DNA from: Savagea sp.
GTDB lineage: Bacteria > Bacillota > Bacilli > Bacillales_A > Planococcaceae
DNA length: 19,101 bases
Reading direction: 5' to 3'
NCBI GenBank assembly: GCA_030152265.1
Contig: JASLHQ010000128.1
Span: forward strand, 1-19,101
The notes under the pieces were generated by a model that saw only the letters and a program-made list of their open reading frames with translations, was not told the origin of the DNA and ran no database searches. This document shows positions 7,486-14,106 of this stretch, one piece after another. The translations under genes were made by a program, and so were the position numbers. Positions within the stretch are counted from its first letter, which is position 1. Each line of letters opens with the position of its first letter.

Positions 7486-8236
7486 AGTTTTCATCCAATT
7501 GTGTTAGGATGATCGGTTTATCTTTCGTGACAACGATTGTATGCTCAATTTGAGCGACAGGTGAACGATCTGGTGTGATGAATGTCCATCCATCTCCCGA
7601 TTCGATAATTTGGTCAGCAGAACGTGCGATAAAAGGTTCTACCGCTAACACCATACCGTCTTTCATAATCGTTTGATCCCAAGCATCATAATAGTTCAAA
7701 ACGTGTTGTGGCTCCTCGTGTAGTGATGTTCCAATACCGTGACCTGTTAAGTTACGAATCACTTTTAAGCCGTTACGTTTTGCGACGCTTTCAACAGCTT
7801 TTCCAATTTGGTTTAATTTTGAACCGGCTTTCACTTTCGTCATCGCCCAATTGAATGCTTCTTCTGCTACATCACAGAGCTGTTGTTTTTCTGCGTCTTC
7901 ACCGACGACGAATGAAATACCTGTATCCGCGAAATAGCCACCGTGAGAACCAGAAACGTCAATATTGACGATGTCTCCTTCTTTGATCACTTGATCGCTC
8001 GGAATACCGTGTGCGACTTCATGATTCACACTAATGCATGTTTGACCAGGGAAGTCGTATTGATCAATCGGTGCTGAGACAGCATCGTATTTTTTAAATA
8101 ATTGTTCAGCTAAATTGTCGAGTTCTTTCGTTGTGACGCCTGGTTTTGTCGCTGCTTTCATTTCTTCACGAATTGTTGCGACAATTTGTCCGATTTTTTT
8201 TAGTCCTGCAAGTTGTTCTTCGTTTGTTACGATCAT
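7484..8236 (-). CDS. map: Methionine aminopeptidase, type I (250 aa)
   Basis: The pita-bread metallopeptidase family is clear. The five metal ligands are Asp93 ('NIDVSG'), Asp104 ('FADTG'), His167 ('GHGIG'), Glu200 ('AVEPF') and Glu231 ('QIEHT'), and the substrate-contacting His76 lies in 'NHEVAHGIPS'. The enzyme removes the initiator Met from new proteins in the cytoplasm. At 250 aa it has the short type Ia form without an N-terminal zinc-finger extension. The ATG at 8236 is preferred over the in-frame ATG at 8245, because the AAAGGATG ribosome site covers the latter and lies 9 bp before the former. It is not in the usual ribosomal-protein operon context (secY-adk-map), so this may be a second map copy of the cell. 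Confidence 0.92.
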   Translation of the reverse strand: MIVTNEEQLAGLKKIGQIVATIREEMKAATKPGVTTKELDNLAEQLFKKYDAVSAPIDQYDFPGQTCISVNHEVAHGIPSDQVIKEGDIVNIDVSGSHGGYFADTGISFVVGEDAEKQQLCDVAEEAFNWAMTKVKAGSKLNQIGKAVESVAKRNGLKVIRNLTGHGIGTSLHEEPQHVLNYYDAWDQTIMKDGMVLAVEPFIARSADQIIESGDGWTFITPDRSPVAQIEHTIVVTKDKPIILTQLDEN

Positions 8237-8269
8237 TGTTTTCATCCTTTACACTTAGTTTGTTCTTTT

Positions 8270-8278
8270 ACTATACCA
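8270..8278 (-). promoter_or_regulatory. Extended -10 promoter of map
   Basis: On the minus strand TGGTATAGT fits TGnTATAAT with one mismatch. No convincing -35 is seen. The start point would be near 8263, giving a leader of about 27 nt. Confidence 0.5.
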
Positions 8279-8280
8279 TA

Positions 8281-8313
8281 AAGAAAAAGTATCGCGCTAA
8301 CGGGCGATACTTT
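8281..8313 (-). terminator. Rho-independent terminator of the TspO-like gene
   Basis: A 10-bp stem (GCGATACTTT arm at 8304-8313, partner at 8286-8295) has an 8-nt loop and is followed on the minus strand by a T run. The TAG stop of the TspO-like gene (8299-8297) sits in the loop, so the terminator overlaps the coding end. Confidence 0.8.
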
Positions 8314-9034
8314 CAAGTTTGTATTTGAATTGTTTGACCCAAACAATAAAACCAAAAATAACAGCACTGAGAAATAGTGCAGCGACAGAAACAAATAATT
8401 CTTCAAATCCATTTTTCATTGCGATGCCTACAAATGTCCAAATGAAGACGAGACCTAAAGGAATGTCTGTATAATGATAGACAAAATGTAAAGCGAAAGC
8501 TGTAGCGATTGTCAACATAATGACAGCCCAAAGCGGATCACTTAAGCCGAATGCGGACCAATTATGCCATGTGATCGCATAGTTGAAGTCAAACATCATC
8601 ATTAAAAACGTCCATCCGAATGAAAGACTAACCGGAATTCTACCGCCCCACTGATTTATATGTTTGTCATACGTTAAATAAAGCAAGTAATGAATGAGTA
8701 ATGAAAGCAATAATGACAATGTAGAATACATATAAAAATCATTGTGCCATAACATTAAATGTCCTAAGTTCAATATCCAAATTCCGATTAAAAGCAAAGC
8801 TCTCGTTTGGAACACCGTATTGATTTCGGATTGAAAGCTGCGATACACCCAATAAATGAAAGCGCTAATAATGGCTAAACGTATAAAGAAAGTGTAATAA
8901 GCTGGCATGATGAGAATAGGTAGGCGGTTGACGATTTCATTCGTCGATCCACCGTGAAAAGGTAAGACATCTGCGAGGATGTTTACGATGGAGACAGCGA
9001 GCAATGAAAGGATAAGCAATAATCGAGTTAACAT
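8297..9034 (-). CDS. TspO/MBR-like (tryptophan-rich sensory protein-like) membrane protein (245 aa)
   Basis: About seven hydrophobic helices are visible. The start 'VNILADVLPFHGGSTNEIVNRLPILIMPAYYTF' resembles long Firmicutes TspO-type proteins, which open 'NxLANxLPxNGxTTGEISxRxPVLFTPAGYVFSIWGLIY'. The protein is Trp-rich in the middle ('WILNLGHLMLWHNDF', 'ITWHNWSAF', 'DPLWAVI'). The SIWGLIY core of the family is replaced by 'FIRLAIIS', so the best-known TspO ligand-pocket residues are not conserved. TspO proteins bind porphyrins and related ligands in membranes; whether this one does is doubtful. The ATG has a strong GGGGGAGG site 7 bp upstream. It is separated from map by its own terminator. 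Family membership is moderate, function unknown. Confidence 0.62.
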   Translation of the reverse strand: MLTRLLLILSLLAVSIVNILADVLPFHGGSTNEIVNRLPILIMPAYYTFFIRLAIISAFIYWVYRSFQSEINTVFQTRALLLIGIWILNLGHLMLWHNDFYMYSTLSLLLSLLIHYLLYLTYDKHINQWGGRIPVSLSFGWTFLMMMFDFNYAITWHNWSAFGLSDPLWAVIMLTIATAFALHFVYHYTDIPLGLVFIWTFVGIAMKNGFEELFVSVAALFLSAVIFGFIVWVKQFKYKLESIAR

Positions 9035-9139
9035 TGTCTACCTCCCCCTATCATAGTATACAAAGAAAACAGTTTAGAAAGTACATGAAAAATCGAAAGT
9101 TTCGTCACAAAACAATGACAATCTACAAAAATGAATAAA

Positions 9140-9148
9140 TGTTATACT
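9140..9148 (+). promoter_or_regulatory. Extended -10 promoter of the GNAT gene
   Basis: TGTTATACT fits TGnTATAAT with one mismatch, about 60 bp before the gene. No good -35 is at the right distance. The rest of the 9035-9209 divergent gap is AT-rich and shows only the two ribosome binding sites. Confidence 0.45.
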
Positions 9149-9209
9149 AAGAAATACAGAAATAAAAGGACCGATATTAAAAATATTACATAATAGAGAG
9201 GGTAGAACG

Positions 9210-9767
9210 ATGAGACTTGATGGAGAGCGTATGTATTTAAAAATTTTAAATGAGAACGACGTATATGTTTTCACCCAATTATTAATTCGCAATAAAGTAT
9301 ATTGGTCGATGTATGAACCGAGATTTAGTGACGCTTATTATACGGTAGATACACAACGTGATAAAATTAAACGTTCTTTACGAGCTTATCGTGAAGAGCG
9401 CGAATTAAATTTTGGGATTTATTTGTATGAAACGAATCAATTAATTGGTCATATTTCACTTTACAATGTGAAACGATTGCCATTTTTAAGTGGATTTGTT
9501 GGCTATTCTATTGACGAAGGACATATAGGAAATGGATATGCGACAGAAGCTTTATCTTTAGTTGTGGATTACGCTTTTCAACGTTTGCGTTTACATCGAT
9601 TAGAAGCGTACGTTTCACCAGAAAATGAAGGGTCGATTCGAACGTTAGAAAAAAATGAATTCATTCGCGAAGGGTTATTGCGCAATTTAATTTATATTAA
9701 TGGAGAGTGGAAGGACCATTATTTATATGCGCTCTTACGGAAAGATTATGACGCGCAACTAAATTAA
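9210..9767 (+). CDS. RimJ/RimL-type GNAT N-acetyltransferase (185 aa)
   Basis: This is a typical acetyl-CoA-dependent GNAT of the RimJ/RimL group. It starts with 'MRLDGERMYLKILNENDV', has the beta-strand 'FGIYLYETNQLIGHISLYNV', the acetyl-CoA motif 'EGHIGNGYATEALSLVVDYAF', and 'RLEAYVSPENEGSIRTLEKNEFIREGLLRN'-type strands near the C-terminus. Members acetylate N-terminal amines of ribosomal proteins or small amines; the B. subtilis relatives YdaF and YjcK-like proteins are similar in layout. The substrate cannot be read here. The ATG has a GAGAGGG site 8 bp upstream. It is monocistronic, between its own promoter and a strong terminator, and converges on the carbonic anhydrase gene. Confidence 0.88.
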   Translation: MRLDGERMYLKILNENDVYVFTQLLIRNKVYWSMYEPRFSDAYYTVDTQRDKIKRSLRAYREERELNFGIYLYETNQLIGHISLYNVKRLPFLSGFVGYSIDEGHIGNGYATEALSLVVDYAFQRLRLHRLEAYVSPENEGSIRTLEKNEFIREGLLRNLIYINGEWKDHYLYALLRKDYDAQLN

Positions 9768-9768
9768 T

Positions 9769-9802
9769 AAAATGCCCGTGCTCCATGAGCGTCGGGCATT
9801 TT
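9769..9802. terminator. Bidirectional terminator between the GNAT and carbonic anhydrase genes
   Basis: A 10-bp stem (AAAATGCCCG at 9769-9778 with 9793-9802) carries a GCTC/GAGC inner pairing. It is flanked by T-rich sequence on both strands and lies between the two convergent stop codons. Confidence 0.9.
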
Positions 9803-9813
9803 GAATAAAAAGA

Positions 9814-10380
9814 TTAAATATGATCGTATCCGTTAATGATGACATCTAATTTACCAGTGTCTGGATCCGCGACGAGACCGTGAACGGGAACATTTTTTGC
9901 CATTAATGGATGGTTACGCACTGCATCGACACTTTCGGTAACGCTTTCAGTAACGTTATCAAAACCGCGTAACCAATCTTCTAAATCGATGCCAGAATAT
10001 TTCAACATTTTAAAAGTGTTTTCGTCAATACCACGGTCAATCATATTATGTACGACACGGTCTACATTGACGCTTGACATACCACAGTCATAATGGCCGA
10101 TGATGTATACTTCGTCTGCTTGTAATTCATAAACAGCGACGAGCACACTACGCATAATGCCACCGAATGGGTGTGCAATCATTGCACCTGCACTTTTAAT
10201 AATTTTCGCATCACCATTTTTCAAATTCATCGCTTTCGGTAAAAGTTCGATGAGACGTGTATCCATACACGATAAAATGACGATATGCTTGTCAGGATAC
10301 TTCGTTGTTTGGTACTGTTCGTACTGTTTTTCTTGTACGAATGAATCGTTATATTGTAAAATTTCATCTAAAATAGTCAA
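9814..10380 (-). CDS. ytiB: Beta-class carbonic anhydrase, YtiB-like (188 aa)
   Basis: The zinc site of the beta class is complete: Cys38 with Asp40 and Arg42 in 'SCMDTRL', and His96 and Cys99 in 'IGHYDCGMS'. The segments 'LPKAMNLKNGDAKIIKSAGA' and 'HPFGGIMRSVLVAVYELQADEVYIIGH' resemble B. subtilis YtiB, a cytoplasmic carbonic anhydrase of about 187 aa that interconverts CO2 and bicarbonate. The start is TTG at 10380-10378, with AAAGGTGG 8 bp upstream; no ATG lies near a ribosome site. A 20-bp palindrome (10405-10424) sits in the leader and could be an operator. Family and active site are firm. Confidence 0.92.
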   Translation of the reverse strand: MTILDEILQYNDSFVQEKQYEQYQTTKYPDKHIVILSCMDTRLIELLPKAMNLKNGDAKIIKSAGAMIAHPFGGIMRSVLVAVYELQADEVYIIGHYDCGMSSVNVDRVVHNMIDRGIDENTFKMLKYSGIDLEDWLRGFDNVTESVTESVDAVRNHPLMAKNVPVHGLVADPDTGKLDVIINGYDHI

Positions 10381-10404
10381 TCAAGAAACCACCTTTCATC
10401 TATT

Positions 10405-10424
10405 AAAAGAACATGCATTCTTTT
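10405..10424. repeat. 20-bp imperfect palindrome in the carbonic anhydrase leader
   Basis: AAAAGAA (10405-10411) and TTCTTTT (10418-10424) flank a CATGCA centre. It lies 25 bp before the TTG start, in the presumed promoter/leader. It is too AT-rich and lacks a T tract for a terminator. An operator is possible but not shown. Confidence 0.35.
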
Positions 10425-10460
10425 GTATATAATACCACTTAAAGAAAATTGTGGGTAGAT

Positions 10461-10551
10461 AAAAAAATCGCAAATGAAAGATTTTTTAAAATAGACACTT
10501 CTTCCATAAAGAAAAAAGCATCTATATTTAAAAAAACCAATTCATTTGCGA
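10461..10551 (-). terminator. Long rod-like hairpin (84 bp) with T7 tail, downstream of the membrane miniprotein
   Basis: Outer arms TCGCAAATGAA (10468-10478) and its complement (10541-10551) are perfect over 11 bp. Inside them a TTTTTTAAAATAGA arm pairs with 10521-10536 apart from a single bulged A. A further 8-bp inner stem (CTTCTTCC with GAAAAAAG, counting G-U pairs on the minus-strand RNA) closes a 5-nt loop. On the minus strand seven T follow (complement of 10461-10467). This reads as an unusually long terminator for the gene at 10571-10723. It fills most of the 190-bp gap before the carbonic anhydrase gene. Confidence 0.65.
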
Positions 10552-10570
10552 CAGTCATGCATGCCAACGA

Positions 10571-10723
10571 TTATAGATTTAAGCGGTAATCGTGTTCTGG
10601 TTTAGGATCTACAACTGATGCATCTTCTGAGTGTACTGCACGCTGTAAGAAGTAAGTTGTGAAGTAAGAAGAAAGACCAAGTAAAACCATGTATCCAATT
10701 ACTGTTGTGTACATTAAAGCCAT
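10571..10723 (-). CDS. Single-pass membrane miniprotein (50 aa), unidentified
   Basis: The ORF starts at ATG 10723-10721 and ends at TAA 10573-10571. A hydrophobic stretch at residues 2-26 ('LMYTTVIGYMVLLGLSSYFT' and on) is followed by 'LQRAVHSEDASVV' and a charged tail ending 'HDYRLNL', so a short N-out, C-in helix is likely. A GAGGAG ribosome site lies 10 bp upstream and a perfect -10 TATAAT at 10766-10761 precedes it. It ends 20 bp before a long terminator hairpin. Everything a real small gene needs is present. I do not recognise the family; small accessory subunits of transporters or oxidases have this shape, but nothing here says which. Confidence 0.72.
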   Translation of the reverse strand: MALMYTTVIGYMVLLGLSSYFTTYFLQRAVHSEDASVVDPKPEHDYRLNL

Positions 10724-10760
10724 GAAAAATCGACTCCTCTCCTAAATACATACTTCATAC

Positions 10761-10789
10761 ATTATACATGAAGGCGTTAAAATAATTAA
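10761..10789 (-). promoter_or_regulatory. SigA-type promoter of the membrane miniprotein gene
   Basis: On the minus strand TTAATT (10789-10784) and TATAAT (10766-10761) are separated by 17 bp. The -10 is perfect, the -35 weak. The start would be near 10754, 31 bp before the ATG. Confidence 0.6.
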
Positions 10790-10808
10790 GTGTTTTCACA
10801 AAAATTTC

Positions 10809-12041
10809 TTAAAACGCCCAATTCCCATTGCGGAAAATCGGCACAATTTCACCAGAATGTGTTTTTGCATCGATATTCATATGTGCTGAACCAATCATGA
10901 AATCGACATGTGTTAAGCTCTCATTCAATCCACGAGCCGCTGTTTCTTCAGGTGTCATTTCTTTACCGCCTTCTAAACAAAAAGTATACGCGCTCCCGAC
11001 CGCTAAATGATTGGATGCGTTTTCGTCGAATAGAGTGTTATAGAAAAGCGTGTTTGAGTTTGAAATAGGTGAGTCGTGTGGCACGAGTGCTACTTCACCT
11101 AAACGCTTCGAACCTTCATCTGTTGCGATGAGTTGTTTTAAGACATCTTCACCTTGCGTTGCCTTCACATCGACGACGGCACCATCTTTAAATGTTAATG
11201 TAAAATCGTCGATGATATTTCCGCTGTAGCTTAAAGGTTTCGTACTGGAGACGAAGCCATTCACACGGTCTTTATGAGGTGCGGTAAATACTTCTTCTGT
11301 CGGCATATTGGCCATGAAAGTATGCCCGTCTGCGTTGACACTACTACCACCCGTCCAAATATGGCCTTCTGGCAAGCCGATCGTTAAATCAGTGCCAGGA
11401 GCGGTATAAATTAATTCATCAATATTTAAAGCATTTAAAGCGTCTGCTTTTTCATGAAGAATCGCATCATGTTTTTTCCAAGCTGTGACCGGGTCTGCTT
11501 CTGTAATGCGTGTTGCTGCAAAAATGGCATCCCATAAACGGTTCACTTGCTCTCTCTCTTCAACTTCTGGGAACACTTTGGCTGCCCAAGCAGGAGAAGC
11601 GGCTGCGACAACTGTCCAACTAAATTGATCTGCTTGCATAAGGCGACGGAACGGAACGAGTGCTTCACCTGATGCTCGCTGAGCTGCACTTATACGTTCT
11701 GAAGGAATTGATGCGAAAACATCCGGATCTTCAGAAACAATGCTAATGAATGCTGCTTTTTCTTCAGCTAACGTATTACGTTCAAGAGCTTTCCAAGAAG
11801 GAAATGTTCGAAGTGATTCCAAAGGTGCATTCTCATAATGAACTTTTGTAGTCTGTTCATCTGACCAGTCTACATGAACGACTTTAGCCCCAACAGCATA
11901 AGCTTTTTCAACGAGGTGACGTGTCAGCTCCTTCGCTTCAATAGAGGAACGAATGTGTAGAGATTGGCCTTCTTGCAAGTTTACACCGACTTTAATAATT
12001 AAATCTGCATAATTCAAAAGTTTGCTGTTTAGTTCAAACAT
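10809..12041 (-). CDS. ampS: M29-family metallo-aminopeptidase (AmpS/AmpT/PepS type, 410 aa)
   Basis: All residues of the dimetal active site of family M29 are found at their usual spacing: Glu250 ('MPTEEVFTAP'), Glu316 ('GEVALVP'), Glu340 and His345 ('FDENASNHLAVGSAY'), Tyr352, and His378 with Asp380 ('HVDFMIGS'). The length of 410 aa is that of Thermus AmpT, Staphylococcus AmpS and B. subtilis AmpS. These are cytoplasmic, cobalt- or zinc-dependent exopeptidases that remove N-terminal residues from peptides. The ATG at 12041 has an AAAGGAG site about 10 bp upstream. It is divergent from motA across 153 bp. No clear terminator follows it, so some transcripts may read on into the miniprotein gene 86 bp downstream. 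Confidence 0.93.
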   Translation of the reverse strand: MFELNSKLLNYADLIIKVGVNLQEGQSLHIRSSIEAKELTRHLVEKAYAVGAKVVHVDWSDEQTTKVHYENAPLESLRTFPSWKALERNTLAEEKAAFISIVSEDPDVFASIPSERISAAQRASGEALVPFRRLMQADQFSWTVVAAASPAWAAKVFPEVEEREQVNRLWDAIFAATRITEADPVTAWKKHDAILHEKADALNALNIDELIYTAPGTDLTIGLPEGHIWTGGSSVNADGHTFMANMPTEEVFTAPHKDRVNGFVSSTKPLSYSGNIIDDFTLTFKDGAVVDVKATQGEDVLKQLIATDEGSKRLGEVALVPHDSPISNSNTLFYNTLFDENASNHLAVGSAYTFCLEGGKEMTPEETAARGLNESLTHVDFMIGSAHMNIDAKTHSGEIVPIFRNGNWAF

Positions 12042-12072
12042 CTTTTAAAAACTCCTTTCAATTTCTGCTATA

Positions 12073-12101
12073 ATGGTATCAAGTAGTAATCATATGTACA
12101 A
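12073..12101 (-). promoter_or_regulatory. Possible SigA promoter of the M29 aminopeptidase gene
   Basis: On the minus strand TTGTAC (12101-12096) and TACCAT (12078-12073) are 17 bp apart, each matching 4 of 6 consensus bases. The -35 lies inside the left arm of the inverted repeat at 12089-12138. Confidence 0.35.
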
Positions 12102-12138
12102 TTATTTGAAGAAGAAATAAAAAAATTACACATATGAT
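12089..12138. repeat. 15-bp inverted repeat in the ampS/motA divergent region
   Basis: ATCATATGTACAATT (12089-12103) and AATTACACATATGAT (12124-12138) are complementary at 13 of 15 positions and are 20 bp apart. No T tract follows, so it is not a terminator. It covers the presumed ampS -35 and lies about 57 bp before motA. Confidence 0.5.
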
Positions 12139-12194
12139 CGCTTTTAAATTGTATACTACGAGTACAATGAAATAAAATGTTTGGAGGTTAGGAA

Positions 12195-12977
12195 ATGGAT
12201 ATATCTACAGTTGTAGGTCTCGTCGTCGGCTTTATCTCGCTGTTGCTCGGGATGTCATTGAAGGGTGTAACACCGGATGCTTTAATTAACCCAGCAGCAC
12301 TTTTAATCATTATCGCCGGTACGATTGGTACAGTCATTATCGCATTCCCGATGGATGAACTGAAACGAATCCCTAGTTTGTTTGGTGTTTTGTTTAAAGA
12401 ACAAAAGCTTCAATCAGACGAAGAGTTAATTAAAATGTTCTCCGAATGGGCAGATGTTGCGCGTCGAGAAGGACTTTTGTCTTTAGAGTCAAAAGCATCT
12501 GAAATTGACGATCCATTTTTAAAAAATGGATTGAACTTAGCAATAGATGGCCAAAATGCAGATTACATAAGAGATGTTTTAACCGAGGAAGTTGATGCGA
12601 TGAGTGAGCGACATGCTTCTGGAGCATTAATTTTTACTCAAGCAGGTACATATGCTCCGACACTAGGGGTACTTGGTGCGGTTGTAGGGTTGATTGCAGC
12701 CTTGAAAGATATGAATGATATTGATGCTTTAGGACTTGCGATTTCAGCAGCGTTCGTTGCGACATTGTTAGGTATCTTCACCGGATACGTTATGTGGCAC
12801 CCGTTCGCTAACAAATTGAAACGTAAGTCATCGGTAGAAGTACAACAAAAGATGATGATTATTGAAGGGATACTTTCTGTTTTAGAAGGGGAAGCACCGC
12901 GTGTCATTGAGCAAAAATTAGCATCATTCTTGCCAGCAAGCAAACGTAAAGCGTTAATGGCTGACGATGATGAATAA
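12195..12977 (+). CDS. motA: Flagellar motor stator protein MotA (260 aa)
   Basis: The protein resembles B. subtilis MotA along its whole length. Four membrane helices are visible, with 'INPAALLIIIAGTIGTVIIAFP' (about 31-52) and 'TYAPTLGVLGAVVGLIAAL' (152-170) plus 'AISAAFVATLLGIFTGYVMWHPFANKLKRKS' near 182-212. The cytoplasmic loop keeps the charged 'ARREGLLSLE' segment (Arg90, Arg91, Glu92) that contacts the rotor FliG, and Pro155 in helix 3 is kept. With MotB it forms the proton channel of the flagellar stator. The similarity is to MotA rather than the sodium-type MotP. The ATG has a TTGGAGG site 9 bp upstream; motB follows after 16 bp. No chemotaxis or flagellar gene is nearby, as for motAB in B. 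subtilis. Confidence 0.95.
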   Translation: MDISTVVGLVVGFISLLLGMSLKGVTPDALINPAALLIIIAGTIGTVIIAFPMDELKRIPSLFGVLFKEQKLQSDEELIKMFSEWADVARREGLLSLESKASEIDDPFLKNGLNLAIDGQNADYIRDVLTEEVDAMSERHASGALIFTQAGTYAPTLGVLGAVVGLIAALKDMNDIDALGLAISAAFVATLLGIFTGYVMWHPFANKLKRKSSVEVQQKMMIIEGILSVLEGEAPRVIEQKLASFLPASKRKALMADDDE

Positions 12978-12993
12978 AGGGGTGACAGTGTAA

Positions 12994-13755
12994 GTGGCTA
13001 AAGAAAGACGTAAGAAAAAACAAGAAGAATGTGCCGATGAATCCTGGCTTCTTCCTTATGCCGACTTATTAACATTGCTGCTCGCTCTATTTATCGTTCT
13101 TTTCGCATCGAGTTCCATCGACCAAGAGAGGATGCAACGTTTATCTTCTGTTTTCAATGATATTTTTGATGGAAACAGTGGCATTATGCAAAATAACTCA
13201 CCGACAGAAATTCCGCGTCCAGGCGACTCTAATCAAGAATTAGAAAATTCTTCTTATTTAGAAGATCAACGTTCATTAGGCGAAATTCAAGAAAAGTTGG
13301 ATGAATATATCGCATTAAACGAATTAGAAGGGCAGTTCGAGACACATTTGACAGATGAGGGTTTACTCATTACGATACGAGATAGTATTTTATTTGATAT
13401 GGGAAAAGCTGAAATAAGTGCAGAGTATTTACCATTAGTTGAAGAAGTAGCTGAGCTTTTAATTTTTGATCGTCCGCGTCATGTAATCATTACAGGACAT
13501 ACGGACAACATTCCGATTAACACAGCAGAATATGCATCGAACTGGGAACTCAGTATGATGCGCGCATTGAACTTTTTACGAGCACTCGTAGCACATGAGG
13601 ATATAGATCCTTCATTTTTCAGTGCGAAAGGATACGGTGAGTATCAGCCGATTGCTTCGAATGACACGGCAGAAGGAAGAAGTAAAAACCGTCGTGTTGA
13701 AGTATTAATTCAGCCTTTAATTACGAAAGACGGTACGACGTTACCACTGCCATAA
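12994..13755 (+). CDS. motB: Flagellar motor stator protein MotB (253 aa)
   Basis: A basic N-terminus precedes one membrane helix, 'YADLLTLLLALFIVLFASSS', which starts with the invariant proton-carrying Asp24. The plug/linker follows (about 50-110), then an OmpA-type peptidoglycan-binding domain with 'ITGHTDNIPINTAEYASNWE' and 'AKGYGEYQPIASNDTAEGRS', ending 'KNRRVEVLI'. It anchors the stator to the cell wall and couples proton flow to rotation. The start is GTG, with a GGGGTGA site 8 bp upstream. It is translated with motA from one message, and its TAA stop is the start of a strong terminator. Confidence 0.95.
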   Translation: MAKERRKKKQEECADESWLLPYADLLTLLLALFIVLFASSSIDQERMQRLSSVFNDIFDGNSGIMQNNSPTEIPRPGDSNQELENSSYLEDQRSLGEIQEKLDEYIALNELEGQFETHLTDEGLLITIRDSILFDMGKAEISAEYLPLVEEVAELLIFDRPRHVIITGHTDNIPINTAEYASNWELSMMRALNFLRALVAHEDIDPSFFSAKGYGEYQPIASNDTAEGRSKNRRVEVLIQPLITKDGTTLPLP

Positions 13756-13799
13756 AAAAATCACCGCATTCTCAAAATTTGAGAGTACGGTGATTTTTT
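13755..13799. terminator. Bidirectional terminator between motB and the UPF0435 gene
   Basis: A 12-bp stem (AAAAAATCACCG at 13755-13766 with 13788-13799) has a further CTCAAA/TTTGAG inner pairing. A and T runs lie at each end. It overlaps the last base of motB's stop and two bases of the stop of the convergent gene. Confidence 0.92.
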
Positions 13800-14025
13800 A
13801 TTTACGCAAGTTTCCAAGTTCAGCTGCAATTGCTTGCATTTCATTCGCTGAAATATGATCGCGCTTCATGACCATTTCATAAATGAATTTTAAATCTTCG
13901 TAATTTGAATCGTTGAAGTGCTCTGCTTTCATCGCATCAACGTTCGCCATCTTTAATTTATCTTTCATCGCTTCAATCATTCGCTCGATATTGAGTGAAG
14001 AAGGTTGTGACAAGTCCAAGTTCAA
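13798..14025 (-). CDS. yfkK: UPF0435 (DUF1128) protein, YfkK-like (75 aa)
   Basis: The segments 'NIERMIEAMKDKLKMANVDAMKAEHFND', read in two parts, and the invariant tail 'SANEMQAIAAELGNLRK' are those of the UPF0435 family (B. subtilis YfkK). It is a small, soluble, helical cytoplasmic protein of unknown function. The start is TTG at 14025, giving the family's MNL opening after an AAAGGGGG site; TTG at 14019 (73 aa) is an alternative with better spacing. Earlier in-frame starts lie in the promoter. In B. subtilis yfkK lies near genes for an LMW phosphatase (YfkJ), a small stress protein (YfkI) and a BrkB-like protein (YfkH), of which two have counterparts just upstream here and one at 2804. 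Confidence 0.85.
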   Translation of the reverse strand: MNLDLSQPSSLNIERMIEAMKDKLKMANVDAMKAEHFNDSNYEDLKFIYEMVMKRDHISANEMQAIAAELGNLRK

Positions 14026-14056
14026 ATCCCCCTTTTTTAAAAAATCGTATGTTCTT

Positions 14057-14085
14057 ATCATTCCACGAATATACGCGGAAGTCAA
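14057..14085 (-). promoter_or_regulatory. SigA promoter of the UPF0435 gene
   Basis: On the minus strand TTGACT (14085-14080) and AATGAT (14062-14057) are 17 bp apart, and TGG before the -10 gives an extended -10. It lies 22 bp from the -35 of the divergent SigB-type promoter. Confidence 0.6.
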
Positions 14086-14106
14086 TTGTATGAATAGTGT
14101 ATTACA

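Noticed and set aside
10773..10818. GGCGTT/AACGCC flanking pair around the end of ampS as a terminator
   Set aside because: Only six outer pairs match, the interior does not pair well and no T tract follows on the minus strand.
12638..12943. 101-codon minus-strand frame inside motA
   Set aside because: Antisense shadow of a well-conserved gene, with no start signals.
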